From Helicobacter salomonis (GTDB lineage: Bacteria > Campylobacterota > Campylobacteria > Campylobacterales > Helicobacteraceae): DNA of 43,879 bases. The notes below the pieces were generated by a model, which worked only from the letters and a program-made list of their open reading frames with translations, did no database searches and was not told the DNA's origin. Location: assembly GCF_017979425.1 (NCBI RefSeq), contig NZ_JAERIS010000011.1:1-43879 (forward strand), given 5' to 3'. Position numbers and translations under genes: made by a program. Shown here in pieces: positions 24,798 through 33,894 of the stretch. The first letter of the stretch is position 1. Every line of letters starts with the position of its first letter.

Positions 24798-25655
24798 TTG
24801 AGCAAGATTTTCAAAATTATCACCGTCCCCCTAGATTTCATCACGAGGTATTTTAAAAGTCTAGTGTTCCTTTGTCTTCTTGCCTTTCTGTTTTTTGGAA
24901 GCAAGCATGAAACGCAATTCCCCCCTAATCTAGCCACTCTCCATATTTATGGGCCTATTTTTGAAAGTGAAAGTTTTCAAGAGCGGATTCAGGATATTTT
25001 AAAAATGCCCAGTATCAAAGGGGTCTTGTTGGTGATCGATTCCCCTGGAGGGAGCATTAGCGCAAGTGTGGAGCTCAGTGACCTCATCGCCGAACTGAAT
25101 AAAGAAATCCCTGTTGTAGCGTATGTGCGCGGTGTCATGGCTAGTGGAAGCTACTACGCAGGCATGATGGCGCATAGAGTGTATGCTAATCGAGGCGCGC
25201 TTGTGGGGTCTATTGGGGTGATCTTTGAGGGCATGGATGTGTCGGTCCTGATGGATAAGCTAGGCATCAAAACCCAGGGAATTGCAAAGGGGCAATACAA
25301 AGAGGTAGGCACCTTTACGCGCGCGTGGACAGACAAAGAGAAACAGTATCTAAACAATCTGCTAGAGGCACAGTACCAAATGTTTGTCAACGATGTGGCA
25401 AAAGCACGCAAACTCGATCTTAAAGATGCCTCCACTTTTGCGGAGGGCAAGATTTTTAGCGCGCGGCAAGCCTTAGAGCTCAAGCTCATTGATGAGATCG
25501 GTACCTATGACCAAGCAGTTGCAGAATTGCAAAGCTTAAGCGGCGTGAAAGAACCTATTTGGCTTCAAAAAGACAAATGGGAAGTGCTGGTCGATCGTGT
25601 CCTCAAGTCCACCAGTCAGGCCTTAGTCCAAGCTTTTAGTTATCAAATGCGCTAG
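24798..25655 (+). CDS. sppA: Signal peptide peptidase SppA (protease IV type)
   Basis: SppA digests signal peptides left in the inner membrane. The 285-residue protein is the short, single-domain form. It has a membrane segment (residues about 20-34) and a Ser-Lys dyad: the nucleophile Ser116 in VMASGSYYAG and Lys168 in KGQYKEVGTF. The start is TTG at 24798, five bases after AAGGAG; a GTG two codons earlier lies inside that site. It has its own promoter and is convergent with the deaminase gene, 29 bases away. Confidence 0.92.
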   Translation: MSKIFKIITVPLDFITRYFKSLVFLCLLAFLFFGSKHETQFPPNLATLHIYGPIFESESFQERIQDILKMPSIKGVLLVIDSPGGSISASVELSDLIAELNKEIPVVAYVRGVMASGSYYAGMMAHRVYANRGALVGSIGVIFEGMDVSVLMDKLGIKTQGIAKGQYKEVGTFTRAWTDKEKQYLNNLLEAQYQMFVNDVAKARKLDLKDASTFAEGKIFSARQALELKLIDEIGTYDQAVAELQSLSGVKEPIWLQKDKWEVLVDRVLKSTSQALVQAFSYQMR

Positions 25656-25684
25656 ATACAGCAGAATACTAGCCCCTACCAGCT

Positions 25685-26941
25685 TTATGGGGCTGGTGGC
25701 AGGACACGCTTGCCTTGAATGTAGAGTGCGCGCACTTTTTTGGCTTGGGTGAGCTTTAAGAGAATATCCAGGGGTGTGTGTGCTCTTTTGCAACTAAAGA
25801 TGGCTAGATCTGCGTCTTTGCCCACTTGCAAGCATCCACTATTCAAGCCTAGAGCCTCACTGGCGCGCGCGGTGCAACCCAGCAATAAATCTTGGGCGTT
25901 GCGTTCCAAATCACCAGGTAGAGCAAAGAGAGCATGGCGCAATTCCTCTAAAAGGTTGACATCTAGGTTAGAGCTATTTCCATCGGTGGCTAAGGCATAG
26001 GGTAAATTGCATTCCTGCACGCGTGCGGGGTCTAATAATTGCCCACTCAGGAGGCGATTCGATCTAGGGCAGGTGATGATATGGGTTTGCGCGCTGATGG
26101 TTTTGGCATACTCAAGGTGCTTTGGTTGGGCAAAGAGGGCGTGCACCAGCAAGAGATGTTTTTTGGCAAAGAGATTTAAAAAATCTTCTACTCCTTCAAA
26201 ACCAGGCACAGGGTTAGTCACCCCTAAAAACTCTTGAAAAAAATGCCCAAACCAGCCCTGTTTGTGCTCCAACCACTCTAATTCGGCTAGAGATTCCAGA
26301 AAATGCGTTGAAATAGGGGTATGGGTATCGGCCATCTCTAAAACGCGTCTTGCGAGTTCTTTATGCACCGAATAGGGGGAGTGAATGGCAATAGCAGGAG
26401 TGAATGTAGGGCTTTTATATTGCAAACTCAAAGTGTGGCGGTGTTGGAAATCTTTAAAATTTTGCTCTAAAGCGTGGGGCGCGCTCCCGATGAGCTCATC
26501 GAAGAAAACTACCCTCAAATCTGAGTGCGCTAAAATCTCGCGCTCCAGTCCATAACTGCTAATTGCTCCCACACTGCCCACCCCGTTCTGTAATTGCGTG
26601 TGGATAGCACGCTGGATATGTCTTTGGGCGTTTGCAAAGATAGACTCGCGCTTTTGCATAACACTAGCCAGCCACCCCTCAAACCCCTTACCATAGACAA
26701 AGGTATCTCTGTGGGCAGAAAATTCAAAATGAATATGGGGGTTGATGAGCGCGGGCATGAGCAACCCATGTTTATAAAAATCTAAGGAAGCGCTAGGGTA
26801 ATGGTGCTTCAAGTCTGCGAGCTTGCCCACTTCTACGATCTGCCCCTTAGAGATCGCTACCCCTCCTTCTTCTAGCACTCCACAAGAGGCATCGCAGGGA
26901 ATAAGCGTGCTCGCGCCGATGATTTTGAGCGCATCTTTCAT
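25685..26941 (-). CDS. mqnX: Metal-dependent deaminase, probable aminodeoxyfutalosine deaminase
   Basis: The 418-residue amidohydrolase-fold protein has the metal motif HIH (69-71), further ligands in AIHSPYSVH and STHFLES, and the Asp motif ATDGNSSN. Such proteins of Campylobacter and Helicobacter (HP0267 type) are proposed to deaminate 6-amino-6-deoxyfutalosine in the futalosine route to menaquinone. Sequence alone cannot separate this from S-adenosylhomocysteine or other adenosine deaminases of the family. The ATG overlaps the upstream dihydroorotase-like gene (ATGA) and the H. pylori order HP0265-0266-0267 is kept. Confidence 0.83.
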   Translation of the reverse strand: MKDALKIIGASTLIPCDASCGVLEEGGVAISKGQIVEVGKLADLKHHYPSASLDFYKHGLLMPALINPHIHFEFSAHRDTFVYGKGFEGWLASVMQKRESIFANAQRHIQRAIHTQLQNGVGSVGAISSYGLEREILAHSDLRVVFFDELIGSAPHALEQNFKDFQHRHTLSLQYKSPTFTPAIAIHSPYSVHKELARRVLEMADTHTPISTHFLESLAELEWLEHKQGWFGHFFQEFLGVTNPVPGFEGVEDFLNLFAKKHLLLVHALFAQPKHLEYAKTISAQTHIITCPRSNRLLSGQLLDPARVQECNLPYALATDGNSSNLDVNLLEELRHALFALPGDLERNAQDLLLGCTARASEALGLNSGCLQVGKDADLAIFSCKRAHTPLDILLKLTQAKKVRALYIQGKRVLPPAP

Positions 26942-28197
26942 AAGCGCATTACCTTACCACTTTGCATGATCCACTCTATGCGTGCGTCTAAAACCTGTTG
27001 GTGATAAATGCTTGCTGGGTTATCCACTTGGCTTTTGCCCTCTAAGTCTACCAGCATGAGGCGCGCCTCTTTGCCCACCTCCACCACCCCGCAATTGAGC
27101 CCCAAAAAGCGCGCGGGATTGGTGGCGATGAGCTCTACTAATCTTTTCAAACTAATACATCTGCCTTTGACTAAATGTGTGTATGCTAAGGAAAAGAAGG
27201 CATCGATACTATGCATGCCAAAGGGCGCATCTTCAAAAATATGCAAACTCAGTGGGTGGGTGTAGTGTAGGCTGGTGAGTATGTCGATCTCTTGAGCTAG
27301 TAGGGTACGCAGATACGCCTGTTTGGCTCTGTCTTTGAGGGGAGGTAAAATTTTGGTGCGCGAGTCGTAGTGCTGGTAGATATCTTGATCTAAGATGAGG
27401 TGATGTAGGGGGGTTTGCACCCATAAGGGCGCGCCTAGAGTGCGCGTAGCAGCGATGATCTTAAAGGCATCTGGCTCTACCACACTATCCAAGAGCACAT
27501 CTAAGTGGGTGTGTAAGGCCAACGCGGCGACCTTACCCACTTCTTTAATTTGGATGAGCGGACTCACGCTAGGCAAACCCAGAGTATAGGCAAGAGGAGT
27601 TTCATCCATGATGCCTATGCTAAAACGCCCCTCATAGCCCCGCACACCACATACCAGCTTGAAATCAAGCATGCGCGCATAATCCAGCACCGGGAGGAGC
27701 TTTTGCCCCTCTAAGTTGTAGAGATACAAACACGTTTTAATAGAGGTGGGCAGGGAGGCGCGCAAGAGAGCGAGGTCTTGTAAGCGTTGATGACTATCTA
27801 GGGGGTGTAAACAGATAATATCACCACAGGCGATCGCTTCTTGTGCTGCACCATAATCTAGGGGGCTAAAGGCGGTGTCGCTGTATTCTTGCACGAATTC
27901 TAAGGGTTCCATATCCGCTTCTTTGAGAGAATAAAGCGGAGCCAGGGGCACACCCATTAAAGAGCCCACCCCCCCCATGCGTGCCTGCGCTTTCAAGTGT
28001 ATGTAGGTATGCCTGTTGAGATTGTGTAAAAATACCCCCAAATCAATCGCACTAGGCAATAGGGCTTTAGACTCGCAATCCAACACTTCCTCATGAGCAC
28101 GTGGTTCTAAATGTGCGCTAATTTCTGTGATGATTCCCTCCACAACGCGCACACACATACAAGACTCCCCCATCAATCTAGCATTTTTCAATAACAC
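26938..28197 (-). CDS. Dihydroorotase-like protein lacking the metal-binding HxH
   Basis: The fold is that of dihydroorotase, but the sequence that should read DxHxH near residue 55 is here SAIDLGVFLHNLNRH, so the binuclear metal site cannot form as usual. Such catalytically inert relatives (PyrX) can act as structural partners of aspartate transcarbamoylase. The H. pylori relative HP0266 is also degenerate at this site. The 419-residue form starts at GTG 28197, six bases after AAGGAG; an ATG at 28203 lies too close to that site. The gene follows ccdA and overlaps the deaminase gene by four bases. Catalytic activity is unlikely. Confidence 0.8.
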   Translation of the reverse strand: MLLKNARLMGESCMCVRVVEGIITEISAHLEPRAHEEVLDCESKALLPSAIDLGVFLHNLNRHTYIHLKAQARMGGVGSLMGVPLAPLYSLKEADMEPLEFVQEYSDTAFSPLDYGAAQEAIACGDIICLHPLDSHQRLQDLALLRASLPTSIKTCLYLYNLEGQKLLPVLDYARMLDFKLVCGVRGYEGRFSIGIMDETPLAYTLGLPSVSPLIQIKEVGKVAALALHTHLDVLLDSVVEPDAFKIIAATRTLGAPLWVQTPLHHLILDQDIYQHYDSRTKILPPLKDRAKQAYLRTLLAQEIDILTSLHYTHPLSLHIFEDAPFGMHSIDAFFSLAYTHLVKGRCISLKRLVELIATNPARFLGLNCGVVEVGKEARLMLVDLEGKSQVDNPASIYHQQVLDARIEWIMQSGKVMRL

Positions 28198-28207
28198 AGC
28201 CATCTCC

Positions 28208-28933
28208 TTAGCTTAACCATGCCCCCAAAGATTCCATTTGACCACTCATGATCAAAATGCCCATGAGTAATAGAATTGTCCCAGAACCTATTTCAATGGC
28301 GCGCATGTGGCGTTTAACACTTTTAAGCAAGTTCAATGCTTTATTGAGTGCCAAAGCCACGATGAGCCAGGGAATAGCAAACCCAGCAATGAAGACCCCT
28401 AAAAGCGTTAAGCCGTAAGCTTGTTCGCTCCCACTCAACAACACAATGCTCGTAAAGATGGGTCCAATGCAAGGAGTCCAGCCCAGCGCAAAGCCCATAC
28501 CCAACACGACTGGTAGAAAGTGGCGCAAGATACCTTTTTGGGCTGTCATGTTGAGATTAAGTGCCTTAGTGCGGTAGAGAAAATTCCAACGCAACACCCC
28601 TAAAAAGTGCAAGCCAAAGAGCACCACTACCCCCCCAGCAATTACACGCACCCACATATTCCCAAAGAAATTATGTAAAATGCGCGCCATAGACGCACCC
28701 AAGATCCAAAAGACAATGCCAAAGCCCAGCACAAACAGCCCTGCCTTAAGCAAGACCCCCAAGCGATCTGCGCGCCCACTCTTGATCTCTTCTAGGGAGG
28801 TTTGGCTAATGTAGGAAAGATAGGCTGGAATCAAGGGAAGGACACAAGGACTTAAGAAAGCTAAGAGCCCGGCTAGAAAAGACGCAATCAAGGGGGTTTG
28901 ATCGAAAACAGATAACAGGGCATCCTCTAGCAT
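28208..28933 (-). CDS. ccdA: Thiol-disulfide transporter CcdA
   Basis: CcdA carries reducing equivalents across the inner membrane, for cytochrome c maturation and other periplasmic thiol proteins. The 241 residues have six membrane helices and the two essential Cys, C30 in AFLSPCVLPLIP and C155 in GWTPCIGP. Start at 28933 after AGGA. It leads the ccdA / dihydroorotase-like / deaminase operon and is transcribed divergently from deaD across a 93-base gap. Confidence 0.93.
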   Translation of the reverse strand: MLEDALLSVFDQTPLIASFLAGLLAFLSPCVLPLIPAYLSYISQTSLEEIKSGRADRLGVLLKAGLFVLGFGIVFWILGASMARILHNFFGNMWVRVIAGGVVVLFGLHFLGVLRWNFLYRTKALNLNMTAQKGILRHFLPVVLGMGFALGWTPCIGPIFTSIVLLSGSEQAYGLTLLGVFIAGFAIPWLIVALALNKALNLLKSVKRHMRAIEIGSGTILLLMGILIMSGQMESLGAWLS

Positions 28934-28953
28934 GGGCGATCCTAAGATTTTTC

Positions 28954-28962
28954 TGATATAAT
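28954..28962 (+). promoter_or_regulatory. Extended -10 promoter (TGA-TATAAT) of deaD
   Basis: TGA followed by TATAAT ends at 28962; the RNA would start near 28969, about 58 bases ahead of the deaD ATG. Confidence 0.55.
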
Positions 28963-29026
28963 AGCGTGAATTGCTTTAGGATTATCCTCCGAAACTAAAC
29001 CCCACCAAAAAGGTTGTCTGATATTC

Positions 29027-30442
29027 ATGCCAACACAAAGTGTAGAAAATGCTAACACACCCGAGAATTTTGTTGCAAGTTTTAAAGATTTGGGCTTGCA
29101 CCCCAGGGTTTTAAAATCCGTTGCTGAGGCGGGTTTCGTGCAACCCAGCCCAATCCAAGAAAAGGCCATCCCCATCATTTTGCAGGGTAAGGATGTGATC
29201 GCCCAAGCCCAGACGGGTACGGGTAAAACCGCCGCCTTTGCTTTGCCAATTATTCATAATCTCAAAAATGACCAAAGTGTCGAAGCTCTCATCATCACGC
29301 CCACGCGCGAGTTAGCGATGCAAATTAGCGATGAGATTTTCCGCTTGGGAAAAAGTTCGCGTACCCGCACCATTTGCGTCTATGGTGGGCAAAGTATCCG
29401 CAAACAATGTGAGCTTTTAGAGAGAAAACCCCAAGTGATGATCGCCACCCCCGGGCGCCTTTTAGATCATCTCAAACACAAGCGATTGAAAAACTTCGCG
29501 CCTAAAGTGGTCGTGCTCGATGAGAGCGATGAAATGTTGGACATGGGCTTCTTAGATGACATTGAGGAGATTTTTGACTACCTGCCCCAAGAGGCGCAGA
29601 TTCTACTCTTTTCAGCCACCATGCCTCCTCCCATTAAAGAATTGGCCACCAAGATTTTACAAGACCCCGCCTTTATTCACATCGCGCCCAGCCATGTAAC
29701 TAATGCCGACATTTCACAACGCTTTTATGTGATCAACGAACACGAGCGCAACGAGGCAATCATGCGCTTGCTTGATAAGGAAAACCACAGCAAGAGCATT
29801 ATTTTTATGCGCATGAAACGCGAGGTGGACGAATTGCATCAGTTTTTAGTGGAGAGGGGGTATAAAACCACGCCTCTACATGGGGATATGGAGCAGCGCG
29901 CGCGTCAAGAATCTATCAAGGCTTTTAAGTCTAAGCGCGCCGATGTGCTGGTGGCTACCGATGTGGCCAGTCGGGGGCTGGATATTAGCGATGTCAGCCA
30001 TGTGTTTAACTACCATTTACCCCTGAACACAGAGAGCTATATCCATCGCATTGGACGCACAGGGCGCGCGGGCAAGAAGGGGATTGCGATCACTTTAGTA
30101 ACCCCCCTAGAATATAAAGAGCTTTTGCGCATGCAAAAGGAGATTGGCTCTAGTATACAGCTATATGAAATTCCTAATATGGATGAGGATCGTTTAGTGC
30201 GCTCCCTCTCTAAAGTAGAAGTTGATGAAGAAGTGGTGAGTTTATATGAGCGACTCATGGAGCAGTTTGAGCCCGCCCAACTGACCTTAAAGCTCTTGAG
30301 CTTACAATTCAAAAGTCAAAAAATCTCTTTAGATCAGGAGGCTTTAGAGCGTCCCTCTACTCCTTCTAAAAAACCTTACAAACATACCCGTTCCACTTCG
30401 CGATCCCATAGACCCCCACGACAAGGGTATAGACAAAGGTAA
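29027..30442 (+). CDS. deaD: DEAD-box RNA helicase
   Basis: This ATP-dependent RNA helicase probably acts in RNA turnover with RNase J and in ribosome assembly. The 471 residues have all nine motifs: Q motif with QPSPIQEKAIP, motif I AQTGTGKT (61-68), motif Ia PTRELA, motif III SAT (196-198), motif V ATDVASRGLD and motif VI HRIGRTGR. Motif II reads DESD (165-168), not DEAD, a tolerated substitution. The tail is Lys/Arg/Ser-rich (from about 445), for RNA contact. The start follows AAGG at longer than usual spacing (13 bases). The next gene starts 44 bases later. Homologue of H. pylori HP0247. Confidence 0.93.
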   Translation: MPTQSVENANTPENFVASFKDLGLHPRVLKSVAEAGFVQPSPIQEKAIPIILQGKDVIAQAQTGTGKTAAFALPIIHNLKNDQSVEALIITPTRELAMQISDEIFRLGKSSRTRTICVYGGQSIRKQCELLERKPQVMIATPGRLLDHLKHKRLKNFAPKVVVLDESDEMLDMGFLDDIEEIFDYLPQEAQILLFSATMPPPIKELATKILQDPAFIHIAPSHVTNADISQRFYVINEHERNEAIMRLLDKENHSKSIIFMRMKREVDELHQFLVERGYKTTPLHGDMEQRARQESIKAFKSKRADVLVATDVASRGLDISDVSHVFNYHLPLNTESYIHRIGRTGRAGKKGIAITLVTPLEYKELLRMQKEIGSSIQLYEIPNMDEDRLVRSLSKVEVDEEVVSLYERLMEQFEPAQLTLKLLSLQFKSQKISLDQEALERPSTPSKKPYKHTRSTSRSHRPPRQGYRQR

Positions 30443-30486
30443 CAGATGAACCACTCTTTAAGTCCTCTAAATATGCAAGGATAGCC

Positions 30487-31593
30487 ATGCCCATTGATCT
30501 CAACGAGCATCTCAAGAACAAGCAATCTAATCCACGACCAGAAACTCCCAAGAATTCCGATCAGCCTAGCAGGAATCCTCCGCCCTTTAAACCGACCATT
30601 CCTCCTAACTTCTTTCAGTCCAAGAGGTTTACTAGTTTTGTGATTCTCTTGATTGTGTTGGTGTTGTTTATTTTGGCTAAACCTTTTATGGTGATCCAAT
30701 CGGGCGAGATTGGGATTAAAGTGACAGCTGGAAAATACGACCCTCTGCCTCTGCAACCGGGTATCCATTTTTTTGTGCCCATTGTGCAGGATATTCTGGT
30801 GATTGACACACGCGTGCGCACAATCAATTTCTCCCGCACCGAAGACATGGGTATTGTGGGCAAGAATCAGGGGATTTTTAGAAACGATGCAATCAATGTG
30901 ATGGATTCTAGGGGTTTGACGGTTTCTATTGAGCTCACCGTGCAGTATCGCCTGAACGCCCAAACAACTCCCCAAACCATTGCTACCTATGGCTTGAGTT
31001 GGGAGCAAAAAATCATTAACCCGGTGGTGCGTGATGTGGTGCGCTCAGTAGTGGGGCGTTATCCAGCTGAAGATCTGCCCATCAAGCGCAATGAGATCGC
31101 TGCGCTTATCAATACAGACATCAATAAGGAAGTGTCTAAACTGCCCAATGCGCCTGTGGAACTTAGCTCAATTCAATTAAGAGAAATCGTCTTGCCCGTC
31201 AAGATCAAAGAGCAGATCGAAAAAGTACAGATCGCCCGTCAAGAATCCGAACGGGTGAAGTATGAAGTGGAAAAGGCCAAGCAAGAAGCCCAAAAACTCG
31301 CGGCTTTAGCCAAGGGGGAGGCGGATGCCAACCGCATTAAAGCCCAAGGGGTGGCTGATGCAATTGTGATCGAAGCTAAAGCCAAGTCTGCGGCTAATTT
31401 GAGCATTGCCCAAAGCCTGACGGATAAACTCTTGAATCTACGCCAAATTGAGGTGCAGGGGCAGTTTAACGAAGCTCTGAAGGCTAACCAAAATGCCCAA
31501 ATCTTACTCACTCCCGGGGGTGCTGTGCCCAATATTTGGCTAGACACCAAGAGCAAACCCAAAGCCTTAGCCACACAGAGCCCGCATAAATAA
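30487..31593 (+). CDS. SPFH/Band 7 membrane protein (prohibitin/HflK-like)
   Basis: Band 7 proteins form large membrane rings that organise proteases or membrane domains. The 368-residue protein has a Pro/Asn-rich cytoplasmic N-terminus (1-45), one membrane helix (about 48-66), the SPFH core starting VIQSGEIGIKV, and a long coiled coil (EQIEKVQIARQESERVKYEVEK to about 290). It resembles HP0248 of H. pylori and keeps its place after the helicase. It overlaps the next gene by one base (TAATG). Similar proteins partner FtsH, but no such gene is nearby. Confidence 0.85.
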   Translation: MPIDLNEHLKNKQSNPRPETPKNSDQPSRNPPPFKPTIPPNFFQSKRFTSFVILLIVLVLFILAKPFMVIQSGEIGIKVTAGKYDPLPLQPGIHFFVPIVQDILVIDTRVRTINFSRTEDMGIVGKNQGIFRNDAINVMDSRGLTVSIELTVQYRLNAQTTPQTIATYGLSWEQKIINPVVRDVVRSVVGRYPAEDLPIKRNEIAALINTDINKEVSKLPNAPVELSSIQLREIVLPVKIKEQIEKVQIARQESERVKYEVEKAKQEAQKLAALAKGEADANRIKAQGVADAIVIEAKAKSAANLSIAQSLTDKLLNLRQIEVQGQFNEALKANQNAQILLTPGGAVPNIWLDTKSKPKALATQSPHK

Positions 31594-32129
31594 TGAGCGC
31601 ACTGCAGCCCATTTTAGAGCATCTATTTGAAATTCTCCATTACTTTTGGGATCAAACCAGCCCCCTGGCACTTTGGATTTTTGGGGGACATTACGCACTC
31701 TTTATCATTTTATTTTCTATGGGAATTGTCTTCAAGGGAGTACTCTCTGCTCTCTGCCATGTTCTCTCTTTCATTGCCCTCTTTGGTGCCCCCTTTGGGG
31801 TGCACTATGCCACAGAGGAGCAGTTTTATAAAATTCAAACGACTATTGAGCACGCGGCTGCATTGGTCTATACCGATGCCTTTGTCGCACAGGTCAAGAT
31901 TAAAAATGAAGGAAGGCTGGATATGAAACGATGCGTGTTGCGCCTAGATGTGCTCAATCCTTTTCACAATAAGGTTCAAGAAATACTCTCTCACTTGCTC
32001 TTTGCAAAGAGCTATATTAAGGTCTTTCACACCCCTCTGGTGCGCCAACAAGAATACACATTCAACTGGAGCATTGATAATTACCCCTATCGCAAGAATC
32101 CTTTCAAGCTTTCAGCCAATTGTTATTAA
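31593..32129 (+). CDS. DUF2393-type membrane protein
   Basis: The 178-residue protein has two N-terminal membrane helices (about residues 22-45 and 50-70), then a periplasmic domain (from EEQFYKIQTT) of beta type. It resembles the Campylobacterota-specific DUF2393 family (HP0249 position in H. pylori). Its ATG shares the A of the preceding stop codon, so it is coupled to the SPFH gene, and the two products may form one membrane complex. Function unknown. Confidence 0.75.
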   Translation: MSALQPILEHLFEILHYFWDQTSPLALWIFGGHYALFIILFSMGIVFKGVLSALCHVLSFIALFGAPFGVHYATEEQFYKIQTTIEHAAALVYTDAFVAQVKIKNEGRLDMKRCVLRLDVLNPFHNKVQEILSHLLFAKSYIKVFHTPLVRQQEYTFNWSIDNYPYRKNPFKLSANCY

Positions 32130-32148
32130 TATCCCCACCAAAATACGC

Positions 32149-32154
32149 TACAAT
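32149..32154 (+). promoter_or_regulatory. -10 element (TACAAT) of the first LPP20-type gene
   Basis: TACAAT lies 24 bases ahead of the ATG at 32178 in an AT-rich stretch. Confidence 0.4.
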
Positions 32155-32177
32155 CTAAATAAACTCGAAGGAAACTT

Positions 32178-32750
32178 ATGCCTAGGCGTACTACTTTGGT
32201 ACTGGTGGGCGCGCTCATTTTGGGGGCGTGCACCTCTACACCCAACAAGCAAGTTTTTTTACAAAACATGCCCATGTGGATGGTCCAAGATCGGAGCATG
32301 TATGTGACTCAGGGAATTGACAGCTCGCATGTGATCAATGGGCAGGTCGAACGCTCTGAGGGAATCGCCAGAGAGCGGGCTAGGTTTCGTGTGGCAATCC
32401 ACATTGCCAACAAAATTAGGGATATTTACATCGCTACGCAGAATGCCAAACAAAAACCCTATGACGATGAGATTTTCAAAGAAATTACTCAGGCCATTGC
32501 CACTAGCCTAGATAAGGAAGTGCAATTGGGCGAATATATTAACCCCAACAACCATGAGGTGTTTATGCTTGTAGGTGTTAAAAGCTATAGTGCCGAGCGT
32601 CTGGAAAAGGGCCTACTTGAGATTAGTGCGCTTGATATGGAAACGATTAAGCAGATTAAGTTGGGAGTTAAAAAAATCTTTGATGAAGTGGCTCTGGAAA
32701 GTGATGCCCAAACCCATAACGATTTTTCTAAGGAGGGCGGTGGGCACTAG
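32178..32750 (+). CDS. LPP20-family lipoprotein, copy 1
   Basis: The 190-residue protein has a lipobox (ILGAC, Cys18), so it is lipidated and membrane-anchored. The mature part fits the LPP20 family: MPMWMVQDRSMYVTQGIDSS, then RERARFRVAIHI, and VFMLVGV near residue 135, the family's three beta/alpha blocks. H. pylori Lpp20 and relatives are outer-membrane lipoproteins and surface antigens, but their molecular role is unknown. A paralogue lies 0.6 kb downstream beyond fldA, sharing a nearly identical 158-base block. Start 32178 follows AAGGAAAC. Confidence 0.8.
   Translation: MPRRTTLVLVGALILGACTSTPNKQVFLQNMPMWMVQDRSMYVTQGIDSSHVINGQVERSEGIARERARFRVAIHIANKIRDIYIATQNAKQKPYDDEIFKEITQAIATSLDKEVQLGEYINPNNHEVFMLVGVKSYSAERLEKGLLEISALDMETIKQIKLGVKKIFDEVALESDAQTHNDFSKEGGGH
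32250..32407 (+). repeat. 158-bp near-identical block shared by the two LPP20-type genes (copy 1)
   Basis: Bases 32250-32407 match 33415-33572 at 154 of 158 positions: the first 107 are identical and the next 51 carry four differences. Sequence on both sides diverges strongly at DNA and protein level. Confidence 0.85.
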
Positions 32751-32779
32751 GTTAACTTGCTATTTTCTTTAAACTTGGC

Positions 32780-32785
32780 TACAAT
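32780..32785 (+). promoter_or_regulatory. -10 element (TACAAT) of fldA
   Basis: TACAAT at this position would start RNA near 32792, about 36 bases before the fldA ATG. Confidence 0.45.
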
Positions 32786-32827
32786 GGAAGTAGCACTCGA
32801 TGCTAAAATTTTGCTAAAGGATATGTA

Positions 32828-33319
32828 ATGGCAGTTGGAATTTTTTACGGCACAGATAGCGGGAATTCTGAAACGATTAGCAATAAGCTTTCTGAAAAAT
32901 TGGGCGGGGCTAAAGTCTTTGATGTAGCCAAAGCCTCTAAGGCGGATTTTGATAGCTTTAGCTCTGTAGTTTTGGTGGCTCCTACAGCAGGTGCAGGGGA
33001 TTTACAGAGCGATTGGGAAGATTTTTTAGGCACTCTGAGCGAAGCAGATTTTGCTAGCAAGACGGTTGCACTCGTAGGTCTAGGCGATCAAGACACCTAT
33101 TCCGAAACTTTTGCAGAGGGAATTTTCCACCTCTATGAAAAAGCTAAAGCGGGTAAGGTCGTGGGCTTCACCTCAACAGATGGCTATAATTTTGAGAGCT
33201 CTAAGTCTGTAGAGGGGGGTAAGTTTGTCGGTTTGGTGTTAGATGAAGATAATCAAGATGATTTAACCGATGGGCGCATTGACGCGTGGGTCAATGAAGT
33301 TAAGGGTTCTTTGGTTTAA
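32828..33319 (+). CDS. fldA: Flavodoxin FldA
   Basis: FldA carries electrons from pyruvate:flavodoxin oxidoreductase and is essential in H. pylori. The 163-residue protein has the FMN phosphate loop GTDSGNSET (residues about 8-16), the ring-contact loop [13 protein letters not shown] and the C-terminal [14 protein letters not shown]. It is the long-chain type. The start follows AAGGATATGTA. It sits between the two LPP20-type paralogues, which is unusual: the duplication or conversion spared the flavodoxin. Confidence 0.95.
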   Translation: MAVGIFYGTDSGNSETISNKLSEKLGGAKVFDVAKASKADFDSFSSVVLVAPTAGAGDLQSDWEDFLGTLSEADFASKTVALVGLGDQDTYSETFAEGIFHLYEKAKAGKVVGFTSTDGYNFESSKSVEGGKFVGLVLDEDNQDDLTDGRIDAWVNEVKGSLV

Positions 33320-33339
33320 GAGAAATAAGCGGGCGTGTC

Positions 33340-33894
33340 ATGACTTTGAAAGCCACTACATTGGTGCTGGTGTTTGCATTTGCACTAGGAGCATGTGCGC
33401 CTAAGCACAAAAAACAAGTTTTTTTACAAAACATGCCCATGTGGATGGTCCAAGATCGGAGCATGTATGTGACTCAGGGAATTGACAGCTCGCATGTGAT
33501 CAATGGGCAGGTCGAACGCTCGGAGCGAATCGCTAGGGAGCGGGCTAGGTTTCGTGTGGCAATCCACATTGCTGATAAAATTAAGAAGGTCTATACTGCA
33601 GCCCAAAACGCAGAACAAAAGCCCTTTGACAGCGAGATTTTTAAGATGATTACCCAAGCCATTGCAGCAAGTTTGGGGAAAGAAGTACAACTGGGCGAAT
33701 ACATTAATCCCAACAACCATGAAGTATTCATGCTTGTGCGAGTCAATGATTACGACTCTGCGCGCCTGCAACGATTGCTGAATGATATTGAGGTCTTGGA
33801 TGACAAGACGATTCAAAAGATCATGCATGGAGTCAAGAAAGTCTTTGAAGAAGCACTCGACTACGATGATGTGCAAGTACCTAAGAGCTTGTAA
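33340..33894 (+). CDS. LPP20-family lipoprotein, copy 2
   Basis: The 184-residue paralogue of the lipoprotein at 32178 has lipobox LGAC (Cys19). It is nearly identical to copy 1 over residues about 26-77 and related but divergent elsewhere (KEVQLGEYINPNNHEVFMLV in common). No strong ribosome-binding site precedes the ATG, and it follows fldA by 20 bases, so it is probably read through from fldA. Function unknown. Confidence 0.8.
   Translation: MTLKATTLVLVFAFALGACAPKHKKQVFLQNMPMWMVQDRSMYVTQGIDSSHVINGQVERSERIARERARFRVAIHIADKIKKVYTAAQNAEQKPFDSEIFKMITQAIAASLGKEVQLGEYINPNNHEVFMLVRVNDYDSARLQRLLNDIEVLDDKTIQKIMHGVKKVFEEALDYDDVQVPKSL
33415..33572 (+). repeat. 158-bp near-identical block (copy 2)
   Basis: This is the partner of the block at 32250-32407, within the second LPP20-type gene. 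Its direct orientation would also allow deletion of fldA by recombination, except that fldA is essential in relatives. Confidence 0.85.

Noticed and set aside
25656-25700. Inverted repeat ACCAGC/GCTGGT between sppA and the deaminase gene as a terminator
   Set aside because: There is no T run on either side, and most of it lies within or at the end of coding sequence.
30376-31008. 210-codon minus-strand frame overlapping the SPFH gene
   Set aside because: It is the antisense shadow of a well-recognised Band 7 protein.
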